Source: Plantactinospora soyae
GTDB taxonomy: Bacteria > Actinomycetota > Actinomycetes > Mycobacteriales > Micromonosporaceae
Direction: 5' to 3'
Assembly (NCBI RefSeq): GCF_014874095.1
Contig: NZ_JADBEB010000001.1
Span: 3,782,001 to 3,846,000, forward strand
Length of the DNA: 64,000 nucleotides
In this document: positions 1 through 8,049 of the stretch, one piece after another
How positions within the stretch are numbered: position 1 is the stretch's first letter
Layout of the letters: every line of letters starts with the position of its first letter
Program-made: the position numbers and the translations under genes
Notes under the pieces: model-generated
Databases searched by the model: none
The model's input: only the letters and a program-made list of their open reading frames with translations
What the model was told of the DNA's origin: nothing

Positions 1-368
1 AACTCCGGAGCGTCCTTGATCTGCTCCTTGGTGCGATCGACGTACACCTTCCGGTCGTCGTGGTCGACGTGGTTCACCACGCCGGCCGGCAACATGACCT
101 TCTTGCCGAAGATCCACGGGCCGGTGTCCACCACCAGGTGACTGGCGTTGACCTCGTGACTGGCACTGTCGATCTTGCCAATGCCGCCGTCGGTCGCCTC
201 CACCTTGTAGCCGACCAGGTCGGCTCCGGTGACTCCGGCGTCGTCGCGGTAACGCCACGGGTCGAACTCGCCCGAAGGCGTGCCGCCCGCGATGGCGCCG
301 CCGCCCCCATGGATCAGGGGATCCGGCGTCTCCTGCTGCGGGGTCGTCTGAGGATCGAGCCTGTCCAC
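1..368 (-). CDS. PRC-barrel domain protein (partial, runs off the left edge)
   Basis: The first 122 codons of a minus-strand gene are present and the rest lies beyond base 1. The GTG at 366-368 is chosen because a GAGGAG box lies about 9 nt upstream and no better start is in frame. A polar stretch with a Gly-rich patch is followed by a PRC-barrel pattern (DLVGYKVEATDGGIGKID, then alternating hydrophobic strands with HVDHDDRKVYVDRTKEQIKD). In actinobacteria such proteins often carry a second C-terminal domain, which would lie outside this window. PRC-barrels are known from photosynthetic reaction centres and RimM; the role here is unknown. Confidence 0.75.
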   Translation of the reverse strand, partial: MDRLDPQTTPQQETPDPLIHGGGGAIAGGTPSGEFDPWRYRDDAGVTGADLVGYKVEATDGGIGKIDSASHEVNASHLVVDTGPWIFGKKVMLPAGVVNHVDHDDRKVYVDRTKEQIKDAPE

Positions 369-601
369 TGGCTATCACTCCTCTTCTCGACTGTCTCGTA
401 CGTTTCTCGGCTGTCCCGGACACTCCTACCCAGGGAGCTCGATCAATACACCAACCGGTCTCGCGGGCCCGGGTGTGCCGCCCGCCCGTCACCGCTGGCG
501 TTCCCACCGGCCGGAGGTGGGCACCCGGCTCGCCACCGGGCGCTTCCCGCGATGTGGATTTTCCCTCCCAGAACCGGGGGGCGCGTGGCAGAGTACTTTC
601 C
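369..601. other. Intergenic region between divergent PRC-barrel gene and cimA leader
   Basis: This is the upstream half of a 381-bp divergent intergenic region. It holds the ribosome binding site of the PRC-barrel gene at its left end. A TACTTT hexamer at 594-599 is -10-like but has no recognisable -35 partner. I see no gene here. Confidence 0.4.
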
Positions 602-634
602 GTGACCTGCTCCGCACTCATTATTGGCAACTAG
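602..634 (+). CDS. Putative attenuator leader peptide upstream of cimA
   Basis: A 10-codon frame starts at a GTG and reads V-T-C-S-A-L-I-I-G-N then TAG. It carries Leu-Ile-Ile in its second half, and its stop codon sits at the foot of a GC-rich hairpin (634-662), which is followed by a terminator-like hairpin. This is the geometry of amino-acid attenuation, and cimA makes an isoleucine precursor. There is no clear Shine-Dalgarno sequence, and the start codon is a guess, so translation of this peptide is an inference. Confidence 0.3.
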   Translation: MTCSALIIGN

Positions 635-692
635 CGCGCCGGCAACCTCCCGCCGAGCGCGCAGACCTCCCGCATTCGCGGGGGGTCATTTT
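634..692 (+). terminator. Attenuator-like double hairpin in the cimA leader
   Basis: Two stem-loops lie back to back. The first is 634-662: GCGCGC-CGGC paired with GCCG-GCGCGC with one bulged A. The second is 664-687: a perfect 10-bp stem with a 4-nt loop, followed by ATTTTG. The second resembles an intrinsic terminator placed 62 nt before the cimA start. CCTCCCGC occurs in the loop and 3' side of hairpin 1 (646-653) and again as the 5' arm of hairpin 2 (666-673), so both could compete for the same G-rich 3' arm. That is a plausible switch. Confidence 0.5.
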
Positions 693-749
693 GTTGTGCG
701 GGCCGGAAGGCATCGGAGCAGGGGCTGCGCCACTGCCGAAGGAGACCAG

Positions 750-2339
750 ATGACGTACCAGGTGTTCGACACGACCCTGCGCGACGGGGCACAGCGCGAG
801 GGGATCAGCTACTCGGTTGTCGACAAGCTGGCCGTGGCCCGGCTGCTCGACGAGTTCGGTGTCGGATTCATCGAGGGCGGCTGGCCAGGGGCGATGCCGA
901 AGGACACCGAGTTCTTCCGCCGGGCCCGTACCGAACTCGACCTCAAGCACGCCGTCCTGGTCGCCTTCGGCTCGACCCGCAAGGCCGGCCTCGACGTGGC
1001 CGCCGACCCGCAGCTCCGGGCGCTGCTCGACGCGGAGACCCCGGCGGTGTGCCTGGTCGCGAAGTCCGACATCCGGCACGTCGAGCGGGCGCTGCGGACC
1101 ACCGGGGACGAGAACCTGGCGATGGTCCGGGACAGCGTCACCCATCTCGTCGCCGAGGGCCGCCGGGTCTTCCTGGACTGCGAACACTTTTTCGACGGTT
1201 TCCGGTACGACTCGGCGTACACCTCGGCCGTGGTCGAGACCGCGCTCGCGGCCGGCGCCGAACGCGTGGTGATGTGCGACACCAACGGCGGGATGCTGCC
1301 GTCCCAGGTGACCGCCGCGATCTCCGCGCTGACCGAGCGGCTCGGCGTCTCGCCGGACCGGCTCGGCATCCACACCCAGAACGACACCGGCTGCGCGGTG
1401 GCGAACACCATCGCCGCCGTCGAGGCCGGGGTACGGCACTTTCAGGGCACCGCCAACGGCTACGGCGAACGGCCCGGCAACGCCGACCTGTTCGCGGTCG
1501 TCGCGAACCTGCAACTCAAGCTCGGGCTACCGGTCCTACCGGACGGGTGCCTGACGCAGATGGTGCGCGTCTCGCACGCCATCGCGGAGATCGCCAATAT
1601 CGCCCCCGACACCCACCAGGCCTACGTCGGGGCCGCTGCCTTCGCTCACAAGGCGGGGCTGCACGCGAGTGCGATCAAGGTGGATCCGCTGCTCTACAAC
1701 CACGTCGACCCGGCGGTTGTGGGCAACGACATGCGGATCCTGGTGACGGAGATGGCCGGCCGGGCCAGCATCGAGCTGAAGAGCCGTGAGCTCGGACTGG
1801 ATCTGGCCGGCCATCCCGACGCCGCCACCCGGGTCACCAAGCGGGTGAAGGAACTGGAGGCGGGCGGCTGGTCGTTCGAGGCGGCCGACGCCTCCTTCGA
1901 ACTGCTGGTCCGCAGCGAGCTGCCCGGGATGGGTGCTGCCCGGCCGTTCGCGCTGGAGTCGTACCGGGTGCTGGTCGAGCACCGGGAGGACGGCGCGGTG
2001 GTCTCGGAGGCGACTGTCAAACTCCGGGTACGGGGTGAGCGGGTGATCGCCACCGCCGAGGGGAACGGTCCGATCAACGCCCTCGACGAGGCGCTGCGGG
2101 TGGGGCTGCTCCGGCACTATCCCGAGCTGCGCGGATTCGAGCTGGCCGACTACAAGGTACGGATCCTGGAGGGCAGCCACGGCACCGGCGCGATCACCCG
2201 GGTGCTGGTGGAGACGACCGACAGTGCTGGCCGGGACTGGACCACGGTGGGCGTACACCCGAACGTGGTCGAGGCGAGCTGGCACGCCCTCGTCGACGCG
2301 CTGACCTACGGCGTGGCGCGTACGCCCGCCGAGGTCTGA
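750..2339 (+). CDS. cimA: Citramalate synthase (LeuA/HMGL family)
   Basis: The product condenses acetyl-CoA with pyruvate to (R)-citramalate, the first step of the threonine-independent isoleucine route. The 529-residue protein opens with the family motif FDTTLRDGAQ. It continues through the TIM-barrel pieces HTQNDTGCAVAN and GTANGYGERPGNAD, and ends with a LeuA-type regulatory domain over the last ~130 residues (GTGAITRVLVETTD). The ATG at 750 is used because AAGGAG lies 7 nt upstream and homology starts at once; the frame stays open to 624 but that stretch is leader. 2-isopropylmalate synthase is the alternative, but the length and motifs favour CimA. Confidence 0.9.
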   Translation: MTYQVFDTTLRDGAQREGISYSVVDKLAVARLLDEFGVGFIEGGWPGAMPKDTEFFRRARTELDLKHAVLVAFGSTRKAGLDVAADPQLRALLDAETPAVCLVAKSDIRHVERALRTTGDENLAMVRDSVTHLVAEGRRVFLDCEHFFDGFRYDSAYTSAVVETALAAGAERVVMCDTNGGMLPSQVTAAISALTERLGVSPDRLGIHTQNDTGCAVANTIAAVEAGVRHFQGTANGYGERPGNADLFAVVANLQLKLGLPVLPDGCLTQMVRVSHAIAEIANIAPDTHQAYVGAAAFAHKAGLHASAIKVDPLLYNHVDPAVVGNDMRILVTEMAGRASIELKSRELGLDLAGHPDAATRVTKRVKELEAGGWSFEAADASFELLVRSELPGMGAARPFALESYRVLVEHREDGAVVSEATVKLRVRGERVIATAEGNGPINALDEALRVGLLRHYPELRGFELADYKVRILEGSHGTGAITRVLVETTDSAGRDWTTVGVHPNVVEASWHALVDALTYGVARTPAEV

Positions 2340-2369
2340 CGCACTTCGCGTACCAGGACGGTTTCTGGG

Positions 2370-2412
2370 GGACGGCCCCGTTCACGGCGATGAGCCGTGG
2401 GCGGGGCCGTCC
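2370..2412 (+). terminator. Terminator downstream of cimA
   Basis: A perfect 10-bp outer stem (GGACGGCCCC with GGGGCCGTCC) encloses a second 6-bp stem (CACGGC with GCCGTG). There is no U-tract, as is common for actinobacterial terminators. It lies 31 nt after the cimA stop. Confidence 0.7.
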
Positions 2413-2611
2413 GCGTTCGGCGGCTCGAATTCCGTACCCGTCCGAGAGGCATTCGGAATTGACGGGCCGGTACCGGTTGGCGGCTGCGCTCGATAGTGCC
2501 TGGAAAATGTGAGACCCGAACGCCGTACGCATTTCCTGTGCGAGCCCGGCTCGGTGTCGAGGTGACTGGTTGTCGGTGAATGGGTCGGAGCCCGATCGGT
2601 TGATACCGCTA
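2413..2611. other. Intergenic stretch without a recognisable gene
   Basis: The 600-bp gap between cimA and the secreted protein is slightly less GC-rich than its surroundings. Short frames on both strands lack ribosome binding sites and family resemblance. I see only the terminator at its start and the promoter-like element at 2612. Confidence 0.4.
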
Positions 2612-2667
2612 TTGACCTGCACGTTTGCTGAATGCTATGTTCGCTCATGGTTGTTGAGTGGCCACTC
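2612..2667 (+). promoter_or_regulatory. Sigma70-like promoter followed by a 12-bp palindrome
   Basis: TTGACC (2612-2617) and TATGTT (2636-2641) are separated by 18 bp, a good housekeeping promoter. A perfect palindrome, GAGTGGCCACTC, at 2656-2667 would sit just after the transcription start and looks like an operator half-site pair. The next gene starts at 2940, implying a leader of about 290 nt. Confidence 0.45.
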
Positions 2668-2939
2668 TAGGTAGTATCCGCCGTTGAGGCGGGGTTCGGC
2701 CGGCGCCGGCCGGGCGCTCTCCACGCCACAGAATCCTGTGGCAATGATGCAGACAGCCCTCGCTCACCGATTCCTCGTTGCTGGGTGCGCCCTACTCGTA
2801 AATTGCCGGGCAATCCCATCGCCGATCGCGGGTCGGATCGCGCAGGGGGCGTATTCCGGAGCAGTAAGGCAGAGCTAGGACCATCTCCATCGTCGGTAAG
2901 ACCATCACCATCCTGGGTAGAAAAGAAAGAGATGACGTC

Positions 2940-3455
2940 ATGGCCAGAATCTTTGGGCGTAAGTCGATCCTGCTCGTCGTCGGGGCGCTCGCGCTGACCC
3001 TCGTCGGTGGCGGCATCGCCGTCGCAGCCCCGGAACAGCGCGACGACCCCGGCGCCGTCCGGATCAACGGCCGGGTGGTCCAGCAGCCGCTGGTCACCCA
3101 GGCCGACATCGACCTGGCGAAGGCCGCGCTGGTCAAGGGCGGCTCCGGCATCCAGGCGTCGAGCGCGCAGTTGTTCGCGGTCGTCAGCGCCGGTGGCGGC
3201 CTGGTCCGGGGCAGCCAGGCGGTCTCGGTGACCCTGCTGGGCCTCGGCCTGTACCAGGTGGTGTTCAACGTGCCGGTGCAATCCGGCGCGTTCGCGGGGA
3301 CGATCGGGTTGACCGGCAGCGTCGGCACCTCACCGACCGGCTTCATCTCGGCGGTCGGCCGGACCAACCTGGCGCAGGGTGTCTTCGTGCAGACCTGGAA
3401 CCAGTCCGGTAGCCCGGCCAACCGGAGCTTCCACCTGGGTGTCTTCCTGCCCTGA
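2940..3455 (+). CDS. Secreted hypothetical protein
   Basis: The 171-residue product has a clear Sec signal peptide: basic MARIFGRK, a hydrophobic core to about residue 28, then IAVAAP as a likely cleavage site. The mature part is rich in Val, Gly and Thr and looks all-beta. It contains no Cys and no enzyme motif. The start at 2940 follows a purine-rich GAAAGAGA. It is transcribed alone, possibly from the promoter at 2612, and ends at a strong terminator. I do not recognise the family. Confidence 0.7.
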   Translation: MARIFGRKSILLVVGALALTLVGGGIAVAAPEQRDDPGAVRINGRVVQQPLVTQADIDLAKAALVKGGSGIQASSAQLFAVVSAGGGLVRGSQAVSVTLLGLGLYQVVFNVPVQSGAFAGTIGLTGSVGTSPTGFISAVGRTNLAQGVFVQTWNQSGSPANRSFHLGVFLP

Positions 3456-3467
3456 CCGGGTCAGACC

Positions 3468-3507
3468 GCTGGCCTCCGCGTCCCCCCGAACGGACGCGGA
3501 GGCCAGC
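3468..3507 (+). terminator. Strong bidirectional terminator
   Basis: A perfect 16-bp stem (3468-3483 with 3492-3507) and an 8-nt loop sit between the converging genes ending at 3455 and 3580. Symmetry suggests it serves both directions. Confidence 0.8.
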
Positions 3508-3579
3508 GCCGTCCCACCGCCGGCACCAGCGCCGGCCGGCACCGGCACAGCAAAGCGTTCCCGGTTCAGGGCGTCTGGT

Positions 3580-4596
3580 TCAGGGCGACTGCGCGGGCAG
3601 GGCCACCTCGGCCAGTACCGGACGGTGGTCCGAGCCCGGCAACGGGAAGACCGCCACCCGTCGTACCGCGATCCGGCGGTCCACCAGGACGTGGTCGATG
3701 ACCACCGGGGGAATCGGGTCCCCGTCGTACGGCCCCCAGGTGCCGGTCAGCCCGGCCCCGACCGAGGCGGCGGAGTCGGCGTAGCCGGTGTCCAGCAGCC
3801 GGCGGAGTTCCGCATGGTCGAGCGTGGCGTTGAAGTCCCCGGCCAGGATCCGCAGCGGCCCCGCCGGGGTGGCGGACGGCTGCGTCCGCAGGTCGTCGTG
3901 CCAGGCCGACAGGCTGGAGAGCGTGGCCGGCGCCATCGGGTGCACGGACTCGACGAGTACCGCCGGTCCGGCGTCCGGCCGCACCGTCCCGTACGCCTGG
4001 GAGAAGCCACCGCCGTTGCGCCGGGTTCCGGTGTCCCGCAGCGGCAGCCGGGAGTACAGCGCCGAACCGGTCGTACCCGACTCCGCATTGGCCTGCCGGT
4101 ACGGCAACAGGCCGGCCAGGCCGAGCCGGTCCAGCGCCGCCTCCGCGTCCGGGGTGAACTCCTGCACCGCGAGCAGGTCGACCCGGTGGGTCCGGACCAG
4201 TGCGACCACGGCGTCGGGCTCGGCGGCCCCGGCGAGCAGGTTGGCGGTCAGCACCCGCAGGGTCGGGCCCCCGGCGACCGGCGGCTCGTCGGCCAGCGCC
4301 CGGGGCGCGACCAGGCAGACCAGGACGATCGCGGCCAGCGCGGCGGCGCCGGCCGCCCACCACCGCCGGACGGCCAGGGCCAGCCCGAGCGGGACCACCG
4401 TCCACGCCGCCAGGTACGGGGTGAAGGCGAGCAACTGCACCAGCGGACCCCGTTCCAGCCCGCCGAGCCGGACCGCCGCCCAGCCGAGTCCCGGCGCGAC
4501 GAGCAGCCAGCAGAGCACGGTGAGCGGAGCCCGTCGTCGGCGTCCGGCGACGACCGGTGGTGCGGACGCGGGATCCGGGTCGAGATCAATGCTCAT
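3580..4596 (-). CDS. Membrane-anchored endonuclease/exonuclease/phosphatase (EEP) family protein
   Basis: The 338-residue protein has about three transmembrane helices in residues 24-105, then an extracytoplasmic EEP fold. Visible motifs are LRVLTANLL (start of the EEP domain), VDLLAVQEF (metal-binding Glu), ILAGDFNATLDH (Asp-x-Asn) and GSDHRPVLAEV at the C-terminus (catalytic Asp-His). These cover the usual metal and catalytic residues, so it should be active on a phosphodiester substrate, which cannot be told from sequence. It lies downstream of and on the same strand as the 4683-5819 gene, 86 bp away, so the two may be cotranscribed. Confidence 0.85.
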   Translation of the reverse strand: MSIDLDPDPASAPPVVAGRRRRAPLTVLCWLLVAPGLGWAAVRLGGLERGPLVQLLAFTPYLAAWTVVPLGLALAVRRWWAAGAAALAAIVLVCLVAPRALADEPPVAGGPTLRVLTANLLAGAAEPDAVVALVRTHRVDLLAVQEFTPDAEAALDRLGLAGLLPYRQANAESGTTGSALYSRLPLRDTGTRRNGGGFSQAYGTVRPDAGPAVLVESVHPMAPATLSSLSAWHDDLRTQPSATPAGPLRILAGDFNATLDHAELRRLLDTGYADSAASVGAGLTGTWGPYDGDPIPPVVIDHVLVDRRIAVRRVAVFPLPGSDHRPVLAEVALPAQSP

Positions 4597-4682
4597 ACCG
4601 GCACGCTAACCGTCCGGTGTGGAGAGCCTGTGCAGAACGTGTGCGGGCTCGGCGCCCGCCCCCGCCGACCACCCGACCGGGG

Positions 4683-5819
4683 TCAGCCGGCCGACGGCCA
4701 GGTGCTGCCGAGCACCCCGGTCAGCGCGTCGTACTGGTAGACGGTCGTGCGGTGTGGCTGTTTCGTCTGGTGGTCCTTCACCTGGGTGACCAGGACGCCG
4801 ATCTTGACGTGGTCCTGGCTGACGACCGAGCGCCACGGCACACCGTCCCGGGAGACGTCCACCCCGTGCGAGAAGTCGCCGTCCGGTGCGTTGATCGAGT
4901 AACCCGGGCCACCCGGCGGGTCGATGTCCAGTCCGCCGTCCGCCCGGATGGTGAGGGTGACGACCAGGGCGCCGGCCGGATCGTGGATCTGCGCCGGATC
5001 CCCGGCGTAGAAGCGGCTCCGGCCCTGGCCCTGGATGTCCATGCCGTTGTAGAAGGTCTTGCCCTGTGCGTCGACCCAGAAGTGCGGCACGTGCGCTCCG
5101 GCGGCGCCGTAGGTGAGGCCGGGGTAGTAGGCCAGGTGCCAGTGTGGCGGGTTGTCCGGATGCAGCACGTTGTTCGTCTCGAAGCCCATCAGGGAGAAGA
5201 AGTGGGCCTTGCGGCGTGCCTCGGCGGCCAGCCCCGAGTCCTGGAGCACCGCCTCGGTCGCGATCATGTAGTTGATCACGGATGCGGCCTGCTTCGCCGG
5301 CCACGGCACGCTGGTCCACGGCCCGGCCACCCGATCCGGATCGTTGTGCTCGATCCGCCAGTGCACGCCGCTCGCCGTGGAGTTGTTGAGCATGCTCCAG
5401 ACCTGGACGGTCGCCTGGTTCGCGTTCACCGTCGACCAGGTGACCGGAACGACGAAGCTCACCCGGTACGGCGCACCGGCGTGCCGCCGTACCGCCAGCC
5501 GGGTGTCGGTGGCGATCACCGAGCCGATCCAGGTGCCGGGCCAGTCGACGGTGACCGTCACCGCCTCGCTGCGCGGGCCCCGGATGAAGGAGTAGTACTC
5601 GGCCCGGCTGGCGACCTGGTGCTGGGCACCGGGAACGAGTTCGTAGCCGGCGGGCAGGGTGATCTCCGGGGTACCGAGGTCACCGGGGATCGCCTTGACG
5701 AGCCGGAAACCGGCGTAGTTCGGGGCGGGCACCGGATCGGGGGCGGCGACCGCCGGGGCCCCGAACGCGACGACCGAGGCGGTGGCCAGCAGTACCGTCA
5801 ACCAGCGTCGCAGCACCAC
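4683..5819 (-). CDS. Secreted protein of unknown function
   Basis: The 378-residue product begins with a GTG. It has a signal peptide of about 26 residues (RRWLTVLLATASVVAFGAPAVA) and no later membrane segment. The mature part is rich in aromatic residues and His (HWHLAYYPG, HVPHFWVDAQG), and tandem Asp/Gly-rich strands near the C-terminus suggest a beta fold. I recognise no catalytic signature. It is divergent from the moxR gene across 182 bp. An extracellular binding or hydrolytic role is possible but unsupported. Confidence 0.75.
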   Translation of the reverse strand: MVLRRWLTVLLATASVVAFGAPAVAAPDPVPAPNYAGFRLVKAIPGDLGTPEITLPAGYELVPGAQHQVASRAEYYSFIRGPRSEAVTVTVDWPGTWIGSVIATDTRLAVRRHAGAPYRVSFVVPVTWSTVNANQATVQVWSMLNNSTASGVHWRIEHNDPDRVAGPWTSVPWPAKQAASVINYMIATEAVLQDSGLAAEARRKAHFFSLMGFETNNVLHPDNPPHWHLAYYPGLTYGAAGAHVPHFWVDAQGKTFYNGMDIQGQGRSRFYAGDPAQIHDPAGALVVTLTIRADGGLDIDPPGGPGYSINAPDGDFSHGVDVSRDGVPWRSVVSQDHVKIGVLVTQVKDHQTKQPHRTTVYQYDALTGVLGSTWPSAG

Positions 5820-6001
5820 GATGCCTCCGGGGTTTCGTCCCGCCCCGGTGCCCCGTGACGGTTTTGCGTGCTGTCGATTTTATTGGTACGACAGGGATTC
5901 CGGGCACCCCGAGAGACGGGAGTTACCGAACTTGTGATGACGCACGGGTGACCGTCGAGGTTTGTGGCTGGTCAGGGCGGGAAGCCCGCACCGTGACGGA
6001 C

Positions 6002-7042
6002 ATGTCAGACACCGTGACCACCCGCCCCAGGCCGGTCGAGACCGATTCGGCCGGACCAGAGCTGGAGCAGGCGCTCTTCGAGGTCAAACGCGTCATCGTC
6101 GGGCAGGACAAGCTCGTCGAACGCCTCTTCACGGCGCTCCTGGCCGACGGCCACTGCCTGCTCGAAGGCGTACCCGGAGTGGCCAAGACACTCGCCGCGC
6201 AGACCATGGCGACCGCCGTCGGCGGCAGCTTCTCCCGGATCCAGTTCACTCCGGACCTGGTGCCGTCGGACATCATCGGCACCCGGATCTACCGGGCGTC
6301 GACGGAGAACTTCGACGTCGAGCTGGGACCGGTGATGGCGAACCTTGTCCTCGCCGACGAGATAAACCGGGCGCCGGCCAAGGTGCAGTCCGCGCTGCTG
6401 GAGGCGATGGCCGAGCGGCAGGTCTCGATCGGCGGGCGCAGCTATCCGGTGCCGGAGCCGTTCCTGGTGCTGGCCACCCAGAATCCGATCGAGTCCGAGG
6501 GCGTCTACCAGCTTCCGGAGGCGCAGCGCGACCGGTTCCTGATGAAGGTGCTGGTCGACTACCCGACCGATGTGGACGAACTGGCCATCCTGTACCGGAT
6601 GAGCGCGGAGCGCCCCACCGCCCGCGCGGTCCTCGACGCGCAGCGACTGCGGGCACTCCAGGACCGGGCGTCGCGGGTCTTCGTCCACCACGCCCTCGCC
6701 GAGTACGTCGTCCGGCTGATCCTGGCGACCCGGGATCCCGCCCGGTTCGGGGTACCGGAGGTGGCGCCGCTGCTCGCGTACGGGGCGAGTCCCCGGGCCA
6801 CCCTCGGCCTGGTCGCCGCCGCCCGGGCGCAGGCCCTGCTGCGCGGGCGGGACTACGTGCTTCCCGACGACGTACGGGAACTGGCATCCGAGGTGATCGC
6901 GCACCGGCTGGTGCTCTCCTTCGACGCGATCGCCGACGGGGTGCCGGCCGAGTCGGTGGTGCACCGCCTGGTCGAGGCCGTACCGCCGCCCCGGATCGCA
7001 CCCAGCCGCGAGCAGGACCGGCCGGGCCTGGCGGTCGTGTGA
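6002..7042 (+). CDS. MoxR-family AAA+ ATPase
   Basis: MoxR proteins are chaperone-like ATPases that usually activate partner VWA proteins. The 346-residue protein has Walker A GVPGVAKT (residues 56-63), Walker B LVLADE (115-120) and the conserved ATQNPIESEG and LPEAQRDRF segments. ATG 6002 is preferred because homology begins right after it; a GTG at 5993 is also in frame and the frame stays open further upstream without homology. It begins a four-gene set with DUF58, VWA and a serine protease. The stop overlaps the next start (GTGA). Confidence 0.92.
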   Translation: MSDTVTTRPRPVETDSAGPELEQALFEVKRVIVGQDKLVERLFTALLADGHCLLEGVPGVAKTLAAQTMATAVGGSFSRIQFTPDLVPSDIIGTRIYRASTENFDVELGPVMANLVLADEINRAPAKVQSALLEAMAERQVSIGGRSYPVPEPFLVLATQNPIESEGVYQLPEAQRDRFLMKVLVDYPTDVDELAILYRMSAERPTARAVLDAQRLRALQDRASRVFVHHALAEYVVRLILATRDPARFGVPEVAPLLAYGASPRATLGLVAAARAQALLRGRDYVLPDDVRELASEVIAHRLVLSFDAIADGVPAESVVHRLVEAVPPPRIAPSREQDRPGLAVV

Positions 7043-8049
7043 GTCGCGTGAGTCGCGTCGACGGTCAGCCGGACCGGGGCGACCCCACCCTGCGACAGCT
7101 CGCGCCCGAGCGCCGGCTGCGCCGGTTGGAGCTGCTGGTCACCCGGCGGCTCGACGGACTGCTGCACGGCCAGTACCTCGGCCTGCTGCCGGGCCCCGGC
7201 AGCGAGTACACCGGCGCCCGCGAGTACCGGGCCGGCGAGGACGAGGTACGCCGGATGGACTGGGCGGTCACCGCGCGTACCACGCTGCCGCACGTCCGGG
7301 AGGTCGACGCCGACCGGGAACTCTCCACCTGGCTGCTGGTCGACTCGACCCCGAGCATGGACTTCGGCACCGCCGAGCTGGAGAAGCGCGAGCTGGCGGT
7401 GGCGGCGGTCGCGGCGGTCGGCTTCCTCTCCGGCGGGGTGGGCAACCGGCTCGGCGCGCACCTGCTGGACGCCGGCGGGATCCGCCGCTATCCCGCCCGA
7501 AGCGGCCGGGCCCACCTGCTCGGGCTGCTCGGTGCCCTGCTCGCCGCCCCCCGGGGCGACATCGGCGGCAACCCGCCCACGCTGGCCGAGGCGGTGACGG
7601 CGCTGCACCGGGCCACCCCGAAGCGGGGAATGGCGGTGATCGTCTCGGACTTCCTCGACGGCCTGCCGGACGACGAGGACGGCACGCCGGAGTGGGAACG
7701 CGCGATCCGTCGACTCGCCGTCCGGCACCAGGTGCTCGCCGTGGAGGTGGTCGACCCGCGCGAACTGGAACTGCCGGACATCGGCCTGGTCACTCTGGTC
7801 GACCCGGAGACCGGGCGTCGCCGGGAGGTGTCCACCGGGGACCGGGGGCTTCGGGAACGGTACGCGGTGGCCGCCGCCGAACAGCGTGAACTGGTACGCC
7901 AGGCGCTGCGCCGCAGCGGTGCCGCGCACCTGTCGCTGCGTACCGACCGGGACTGGACCGCTGACGTCGTACGGCACGTACACACCCAACGGCGACTCGC
8001 GGGGACGACCCGGGCGCCCCGGACGGCGGTACGGGGAGGCACGGCATGA
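7039..8049 (+). CDS. DUF58 domain-containing protein
   Basis: The 336-residue protein starts at a GTG that shares four bases with the moxR stop, so translation is coupled. The central segment (PGSEYTGAREYRAGEDEVRRMDW) is the DUF58 signature. It is followed by a VWA-like region with a degenerate MIDAS (LLVDSTPSMDFG). DUF58 proteins accompany MoxR and VWA proteins and probably act as partner or adaptor. No membrane segment is seen, which is typical of the short cytoplasmic form. Confidence 0.88.
   Translation: MSRVSRVDGQPDRGDPTLRQLAPERRLRRLELLVTRRLDGLLHGQYLGLLPGPGSEYTGAREYRAGEDEVRRMDWAVTARTTLPHVREVDADRELSTWLLVDSTPSMDFGTAELEKRELAVAAVAAVGFLSGGVGNRLGAHLLDAGGIRRYPARSGRAHLLGLLGALLAAPRGDIGGNPPTLAEAVTALHRATPKRGMAVIVSDFLDGLPDDEDGTPEWERAIRRLAVRHQVLAVEVVDPRELELPDIGLVTLVDPETGRRREVSTGDRGLRERYAVAAAEQRELVRQALRRSGAAHLSLRTDRDWTADVVRHVHTQRRLAGTTRAPRTAVRGGTA

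Noticed and set aside
369-749. T-box or metabolite riboswitch upstream of cimA
   Set aside because: No T-box core motif or known aptamer pattern is visible; the short Leu-Ile-Ile frame plus hairpins fits attenuation better.
624-749. Extended start of cimA at 624
   Set aside because: It would translate through the terminator-like hairpins, and family homology starts at ATG 750, which has a good ribosome binding site.
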